Below, piece by piece: positions 7,913-11,858 of a stretch of 11,858 nt of DNA. The notes under the pieces are model-generated. The model searched no databases and was not told where the DNA came from. It saw only the letters and a program-made list of their open reading frames with translations. The position numbers were made by a program, and so were the translations under genes. Source of the stretch: Acidaminococcaceae bacterium (GTDB taxonomy: Bacteria > Bacillota > Negativicutes > Acidaminococcales > Acidaminococcaceae); NCBI GenBank assembly GCA_028693975.1, contig JAQUUF010000024.1, positions 1-11,858 of the forward strand, in the 5' to 3' direction. Positions within the stretch are counted from its first letter, which is position 1. Each line of letters opens with the position of its first letter.

Positions 7913-7942
7913 AATAATAACTGTTCTTACAAGGAGAAGCCT

Positions 7943-10000
7943 ATGTTAAAAGCCAAAGTTGCAGGACTAATCTTACTAAGTTTGACTTGTTCTTGTGTTG
8001 CTGCGCCACAGCTCTGGGCAGCCACGGAATTGCCAGACCCTAATGTAGTAACGGATCTAGGAACGACAGTAGTAACGGCTACACGCAATCCATTGCAGGA
8101 GACTAAGGTACCTCAGGCGGTGCAAGTAGTGACAGCTGAGGATATCAAGAATTTGGGAGCTTACAATGTGACCTCCGCCTTGAAATTAGCCCAAAATATA
8201 ACAATCGCCCATACGGGGATGACGGGCAATAGTGTGATTATGCGTGGCATGAGCACCAATCATGTGTTGATTCTGGTGGATGGGCGTCGTGTTGCTGGAG
8301 AAGATACCAGCAGTACTCAGAATGTGCATGCTTTGAACCGATTGAATGTGGCCAATATTGAGCGGATTGAGATAGTGCGTGGGAGTGCTAGTGCTATCTA
8401 CGGCAGTGACGCTATGGCTGGTGTGATTAATATTATTACCAAGCAGCCTACTGCGGAGTCAGCTCTGCTAGGAGTGGCGACCGGTACGGACGAGATAAAT
8501 AATTACTATCGTTATGACAGTGGTAAGCAAGGAGCTTGGAGTGTTGCCGCTGCTGCCCGCTTGACCAAGGTGCGCAAAAAAGGCCATTATGCTGCTTCTA
8601 CTTCGGATAAGGTAGCAACTCGTGGCGATGACTACAATATGTATGGACCCAAGCAGTACTACAATATAGATGCCGTGTATGATTTTGCTAATGCTAATGA
8701 GAATAAGTTACGGTTAAGTGCTAATTATCTTAAGGAGAATCTGGCTACAGATTATGCCGATGGATATTTGCAGGCAGCGCCTAGCATGATGACTAGCAAA
8801 AATAGACGAGAGTGGTACCATAACGATGGCTATGGGTTCAGTCTGGAATATACGGGCGAAACAGAGTTACATAGCTATCAGCTTCGCTCTTATTATAATA
8901 AATTCAACAAAGAATCTAGGCTCTTTAATGAGCGTAATAATTTCCCGGGACCGATGGAGCAAGCGATAGGCAGTCTTTATCCCAAGGTGGATTTTGACGA
9001 TGCCGAGTATTACACTTGGGTGACAGAGGGCCGCGATACTATCAGGCTTAATGCTACTAATCGCTTGACCTATGGCGGAGAATATCGTAAGGTGAACTAC
9101 GAAGGGACGCGTCTGGGTGATGGTGGTAAGAACGTGCATCCTGTAACGGTAAACGGTGTGACCAAATTAGCTTCTTATCAGGATATTTATTCCTCTGCTT
9201 TTTATCTACAGGATGAATGGGATGCTAGTAACAAGCTATTTGTGGTTCCTTCGGTACGTATAGACCATAGCAGCTCCTTTGGCTCGGAACTAACGCCTCG
9301 CTTGGGTATGACCTATGCTTTTGACGAGCATCGTCGTGTGAAATTTAATATTGGGAAGGGGTACAAGGAGCCGACTATTAGTGAGCTCTATATGCATATG
9401 CGCCGTGCCATGGGTTCTGGCAACATCGACGTCTATGGTAATCCTGATTTGCAGCCAGAGAAGAGCACCAATGTTGATATAGGTGTGGAAATTGAAGGCA
9501 AGCGTGATTATGGTAAGGTTACTTATTTCCAGAATTGGGTTAGCAATTTAATTACTATGGAGTATCTGGATACTACCGGGACACAGCTCCGCTATGTTAA
9601 TGTGGACAAAGCCAAGATAGGTGGTGTGGAGGTAGAACTGGGACATCATTTGGATGATAAGTGGGAGGTTAAAACTACCTATAACTGGCTGAGTGCCATA
9701 GATGAGAGCGATGGCAGCCGTCTTAATGATAGGGCCAGACATAATGCAACTTTGCAATTAATTTATAACGATAGAGCACCGCAGCCTTTTACTGCAACTT
9801 TGTGGAATGAATGGAATTATGGTTATCGCTATAATGACAAAGATTATAATTACAATACTACTAATATTACTTTGCGCAAAGAATGGAATCGCTCTTTCAG
9901 CACTACTGCCGGATTAGATAATATCTTTGATAACAGAGTTGATGATTTGTTTATTTATGGTAGGTTCTGGCATGTGGGACTGGAGTGGAAATTCATGTGA
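7943..10000 (+). CDS. TonB-dependent outer-membrane receptor, ligand unknown
   Basis: This 685-residue gated beta-barrel would import a scarce ligand (iron chelate, heme, cobalamin or similar) across the outer membrane, powered by TonB-ExbB-ExbD. An N-terminal signal peptide covers about residues 1-26 (basic MLKAK, a hydrophobic core, likely cleavage near LWA-A). A TonB-box-like stretch TTVVTATRN follows near residues 41-49. The plug domain, to about residue 168, has ILVDGRRV, IERIEIVRG, SAIYGSDAMAGVINIIT and related motifs. The remainder is an aromatic-rich barrel including GNPDLQPEKS and a DNIFDN segment. The C-terminal strand ends WKFM, one residue past the usual terminal Phe. Overall it resembles the BtuB/colicin I receptor/heme receptor group. 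I see no clear FRAP/NPNL heme-receptor signature. AAGGAG at 7931-7936 gives the ATG six bases of spacing. No ABC transporter or TonB gene adjoins, so the ligand cannot be deduced. No terminator separates it from the catalase gene. Confidence 0.96.
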   Translation: MLKAKVAGLILLSLTCSCVAAPQLWAATELPDPNVVTDLGTTVVTATRNPLQETKVPQAVQVVTAEDIKNLGAYNVTSALKLAQNITIAHTGMTGNSVIMRGMSTNHVLILVDGRRVAGEDTSSTQNVHALNRLNVANIERIEIVRGSASAIYGSDAMAGVINIITKQPTAESALLGVATGTDEINNYYRYDSGKQGAWSVAAAARLTKVRKKGHYAASTSDKVATRGDDYNMYGPKQYYNIDAVYDFANANENKLRLSANYLKENLATDYADGYLQAAPSMMTSKNRREWYHNDGYGFSLEYTGETELHSYQLRSYYNKFNKESRLFNERNNFPGPMEQAIGSLYPKVDFDDAEYYTWVTEGRDTIRLNATNRLTYGGEYRKVNYEGTRLGDGGKNVHPVTVNGVTKLASYQDIYSSAFYLQDEWDASNKLFVVPSVRIDHSSSFGSELTPRLGMTYAFDEHRRVKFNIGKGYKEPTISELYMHMRRAMGSGNIDVYGNPDLQPEKSTNVDIGVEIEGKRDYGKVTYFQNWVSNLITMEYLDTTGTQLRYVNVDKAKIGGVEVELGHHLDDKWEVKTTYNWLSAIDESDGSRLNDRARHNATLQLIYNDRAPQPFTATLWNEWNYGYRYNDKDYNYNTTNITLRKEWNRSFSTTAGLDNIFDNRVDDLFIYGRFWHVGLEWKFM

Positions 10001-10025
10001 CGAACGTAGCCAAAAGGTATATAAT
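9997..10025 (+). promoter_or_regulatory. Candidate catalase promoter
   Basis: GTGACG (9997-10002, four of six matches to TTGACA) is separated by 17 bases from a perfect TATAAT at 10020-10025. The -35 overlaps the stop codon of the receptor gene. Transcription from here would start about 30 bases before the strong ribosome binding site at 10063-10068. No terminator lies upstream, so read-through from the receptor gene is also possible. Confidence 0.55.
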
Positions 10026-10062
10026 GAAGGTAGCAATGAGTTTCATTTAAGATAAATTAAAG

Positions 10063-10068
10063 AGGAGG
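10063..10068 (+). promoter_or_regulatory. Strong ribosome binding site for the catalase N-terminal frame
   Basis: AGGAGG is an optimal Shine-Dalgarno sequence. Seven bases after it lies ATT (10076), which is in frame with the conserved catalase N-terminus. TTG at 10077 has eight-base spacing but is followed at once by TAA. TTG at 10072 stops after a few codons. No ATG lies at a useful distance. The first ATG in the N-terminal frame is at 10130, with no ribosome binding site of its own. Confidence 0.7.
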
Positions 10069-10075
10069 GATTTGT

Positions 10076-10195
10076 ATTGTAACGAAGAGTAAAAAATCGG
10101 AAACAAAAGCCACAAAAGCCACGGCTAAGATGAGCAAAAAGGCGCAAGAAGTGGGACGCAAGCTGACTAACGAAGTTGGTGCCCCCTATTGCTGA
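10076..10195 (+). other. Out-of-frame N-terminal piece of the catalase gene
   Basis: Read from ATT 10076, this gives a lysine- and alanine-rich stretch of about 30 residues (VTKSKKSETKATK and on). It ends in KLTNEVGAPYC followed by TGA at 10193-10195. Catalases normally begin their conserved part with a segment like KLTTxxGAPVADN. Here KLTNEVGAP is in this frame and IADNENAITAGPRGP is in the next, with the switch inside the C5 run at 10182-10186. One C fewer would give GAPIADNEN without a break. This piece therefore belongs to the catalase and is not an independent small gene. Its lysine-rich extension before KLTN is longer than in Bacillus subtilis KatA. Confidence 0.8.
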
Positions 10196-11663
10196 CAACG
10201 AGAATGCTATTACAGCAGGACCTAGAGGTCCGGTCGTAATGCAGGATGTTTGGCTAATGGAAAAAATGGCGCATTTTAACCGCGAAGTTATTCCTGAGCG
10301 CAGAATGCATGCCAAAGGCTGGGGCGCTTATGGTACATTTACGGTAACGCAAGATATTCGTAAATATACCAAAGCAGCAGTATTGCAACCCAAGGCCAAG
10401 ACGGATTTGTTTATTCGCTTCTCCACTGTAGCTGGTGAGCGTGGAGCGGCCGACTGCGAAAGAGATATTCGTGGCGTAGCAGTTAAATTCTACACCAAAG
10501 AAGGCAACTGGGATATGGTAGGCAATAATACTCCAACCTTCTTCATTCGCGACGTACATAATTTTTCCGATTTGAATCGTGCCGTCAAGAGAGACCCTCA
10601 TACTGGTCGTCGGTCGGCTCAAAACAATTGGGATTTTTGGACGCTATTGCCAGAGTGCTTCCACCAAATCACAGTGGTTATGAGCGATAGAGGTATCCCT
10701 GCTTCGTTCCGCAATATGCATTTCTTTGGCGAGCATACCTATTCTTTGTATAATGCCAAGAATGAGCGCGTATGGTGCAAATTCCATTTCAAGACTGAGC
10801 AAGGCATTAAGAATTTATCTAATGAAGAAGCGGCTAAGATTAACGGTATGAACCGCGAATATCATGGACAAGACCTCTATGATGCTATTGAGCGTGGCGA
10901 CTATCCCAAATGGAAAATGTATATCCAAGTGATGACGGAAGAGCAGGCCAAGAGCCATTATGAGAATCCGTTTGATATTACCAAGATTTGGCGCCATAAG
11001 GAGTATCCTTTGATTGAAGTCGGTGAGCTGGAATTGAATCGTAATCCGGAGAACTATTTTGCCGAAGTAGAGCAAGCTGCTTTTACTCCTGCGCATGTGG
11101 TACCTGGTATTGGTTTCTCCCCTGACCGCTTCTTGCAAGGCCGTTTGTTCTCCTATGGTGATGCTCAGAGATATCGTCTAGGTATTAACTATAATCAGAT
11201 TCCGGTCAATAGAGCTAAATGTGAAGTAAATGATTACCACCGAGATGGTGCTATGCGTACAGATGGCAACTATGGCAGACTGCCTGCTTATACTCCCAAT
11301 AGTGAAGGCTACTGGACAGCACAACCGGAAGTAGCAGAGCCACCGCTAGAGATTAGTGGTGCTATGTGGCGCTATGACCCCAAAGATGACCCAACAGATG
11401 ATTGTTTCCGTGCCGGCGGGGATTTGTGGCGAGTAATGACTGAAGATAAAAAGAAAATTTTAATCAGTAATACAGCAGGAGATATGAAGCCAGTGACGAC
11501 TAATATCAAATATCGTCATGCGGTGCACTGTCTGCATGCTGACCCTGAATACGGCAAGAGAATGGCCAAAGCTTTGGGCTTGCCCTTGGCTAAGGTTAAA
11601 GAACTAGCTAAGTTGACCAACGATGAACTAAACAAAGCTACTTTGGATCCCGAGATGGAATAA
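10176..11663 (+). CDS. Heme catalase, small-subunit type; N-terminus shifted out of frame
   Basis: This enzyme converts hydrogen peroxide to water and oxygen using heme b, normally as a cytoplasmic tetramer. The frame encodes 495 residues from TTG 10176, close to the 480-510 usual for small-subunit monofunctional catalases. The catalytic set is complete: distal H45 in RRMHAKG, S83 in RFSTVAGE, N117 in VGNNTPTFF and proximal heme-ligand Y327 in RLFSYGDAQR. There is no C-terminal flavodoxin-like domain, so it is not a KatE-type large subunit. The TTG at 10176 has no ribosome binding site and is only the first possible start in this frame. The natural N-terminus (KLTNEVGA and a lysine-rich leader) lies upstream in another frame, separated by an extra C in 10182-10186. 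The body is intact, with no further stop, so the shift is recent, a sequence error, or bypassed by frameshifting. A protein starting at 10176 or 10179 would lack the N-terminal arm, which helps tetramer assembly in this family. Confidence 0.95.
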   Translation: MVPPIADNENAITAGPRGPVVMQDVWLMEKMAHFNREVIPERRMHAKGWGAYGTFTVTQDIRKYTKAAVLQPKAKTDLFIRFSTVAGERGAADCERDIRGVAVKFYTKEGNWDMVGNNTPTFFIRDVHNFSDLNRAVKRDPHTGRRSAQNNWDFWTLLPECFHQITVVMSDRGIPASFRNMHFFGEHTYSLYNAKNERVWCKFHFKTEQGIKNLSNEEAAKINGMNREYHGQDLYDAIERGDYPKWKMYIQVMTEEQAKSHYENPFDITKIWRHKEYPLIEVGELELNRNPENYFAEVEQAAFTPAHVVPGIGFSPDRFLQGRLFSYGDAQRYRLGINYNQIPVNRAKCEVNDYHRDGAMRTDGNYGRLPAYTPNSEGYWTAQPEVAEPPLEISGAMWRYDPKDDPTDDCFRAGGDLWRVMTEDKKKILISNTAGDMKPVTTNIKYRHAVHCLHADPEYGKRMAKALGLPLAKVKELAKLTNDELNKATLDPEME

Positions 11664-11677
11664 CTCTAGATAAATAG

Positions 11678-11709
11678 TAAAAGAGCTGCTCATTTGAGCA
11701 GCTCTTTTA
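11678..11709. terminator. Bidirectional intrinsic terminator between catalase and oligoendopeptidase F
   Basis: Arms at 11678-11692 and 11695-11709 are exact 15-base reverse complements. The core AGAGCTGCTCA is flanked by an A-run on the left and a T-run on the right, so either strand reads as a GC-rich stem followed by Ts. It lies 14 bases after the catalase stop. It contains the stop codon of the opposing gene at 11690-11692. Confidence 0.92.
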
Positions 11710-11858
11710 GTTCGGTTAATTTTGCTTGGAAGCCTTGTAAGGTAATGCTCACAGGCTGGCACCCGGTGAAGTCTACACCGGCTGATTGTAATATATCTAG
11801 CGGATAGTCACTGCCTCCTGCTTGCAAGAAGCCTAAGTACTTGTCGCGAGCAGCGGCA
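11690..11858 (-). CDS. pepF: C-terminal end of oligoendopeptidase F (peptidase M3B), rest outside the window
   Basis: The minus strand is open from the right edge to a TGA (TCA at 11690-11692 on the plus strand), giving 56 complete codons. The peptide contains KYLGFLQAGGSDYPLDILQ, then AGVDFTGCQPV and a helical LTELKELLK end. This pattern matches the C-terminus of oligoendopeptidase F, where a Y-L-x-F-L-x-x-G-x-S-x-Y-P stretch is followed by AGVD and a final helix. Family members are cytosolic zinc metallopeptidases that cleave short oligopeptides. The HExxH zinc site would lie beyond the window, so activity cannot be judged. The gene converges on the catalase, with 26 bases between the stop codons. 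Confidence 0.88.
   Translation of the reverse strand, partial: AAARDKYLGFLQAGGSDYPLDILQSAGVDFTGCQPVSITLQGFQAKLTELKELLK

Noticed and set aside
7877..7950. Direct repeat of CTATGTTAAA at 7877-7886 and 7941-7950
   Set aside because: Only ten bases long, with no further similarity in the flanks; likely chance.
7985..7999. Lipoprotein signal (cysteines in LTCSC) in the receptor signal peptide
   Set aside because: The residues before the cysteines do not fit a lipobox. A normal signal-peptidase site near LWA-A fits a TonB receptor better.
10254..10622. Minus-strand open frame of 122 codons inside the catalase gene
   Set aside because: It is opposite conserved catalase sequence, with no independent support.
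1..11858. Defence system, mobile element or CRISPR array
   Set aside because: No transposase, integrase, nuclease, toxin-antitoxin pair or spaced direct repeats were seen. All genes have ordinary housekeeping or signalling assignments.

Overview
The window looks like chromosomal sequence from a Gram-negative Firmicute (class Negativicutes). It carries an outer-membrane TonB-dependent receptor with a signal peptide. Its other genes are Firmicute-like: an oligoendopeptidase F, a small cytosolic M19 dipeptidase, PAS-rich signalling proteins, strong AGGAGG-type ribosome binding sites and TATAAT promoters. Base composition is moderately AT-rich throughout. I saw no abrupt change that would suggest recent transfer. 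The organism assignment is an inference from gene content, not from a marker gene. I saw no tRNA, rRNA, CRISPR array, insertion sequence or phage gene.

Layout from left to right. (1) The 3' part of a multi-PAS diguanylate cyclase, open to the left edge of the window. (2) An M19 membrane-dipeptidase-family peptidase with its own extended -10 promoter, followed by a perfect 18-bp hairpin. (3) A 1417-residue soluble hybrid histidine kinase with about seven PAS domains, HisKA, HATPase and two receiver domains, followed by a perfect 16-bp hairpin. (4) A TonB-dependent receptor of about 685 residues whose -10 box lies inside a 7-1-7 palindrome. (5) A small-subunit heme catalase whose conserved N-terminus lies in a different frame from the rest, separated by an extra C in a C5 run. 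(6) On the opposite strand, the last 56 codons of oligoendopeptidase F, converging on the catalase and sharing a bidirectional terminator with it.

Functionally, the left two thirds holds two cytoplasmic sensory proteins with different outputs: c-di-GMP synthesis and a phosphorelay. They appear to share a homologous pair of PAS domains. The right third suggests uptake across the outer membrane and peroxide defence. No inner-membrane transporter lies next to the receptor, so its ligand cannot be assigned.

The most notable point is the catalase reading frame. Full-length catalase would need either one base fewer at 10182-10186 or a +1 ribosomal frameshift at CCC-U. In addition, the ribosome binding site faces an ATT codon rather than a canonical start in the matching frame.
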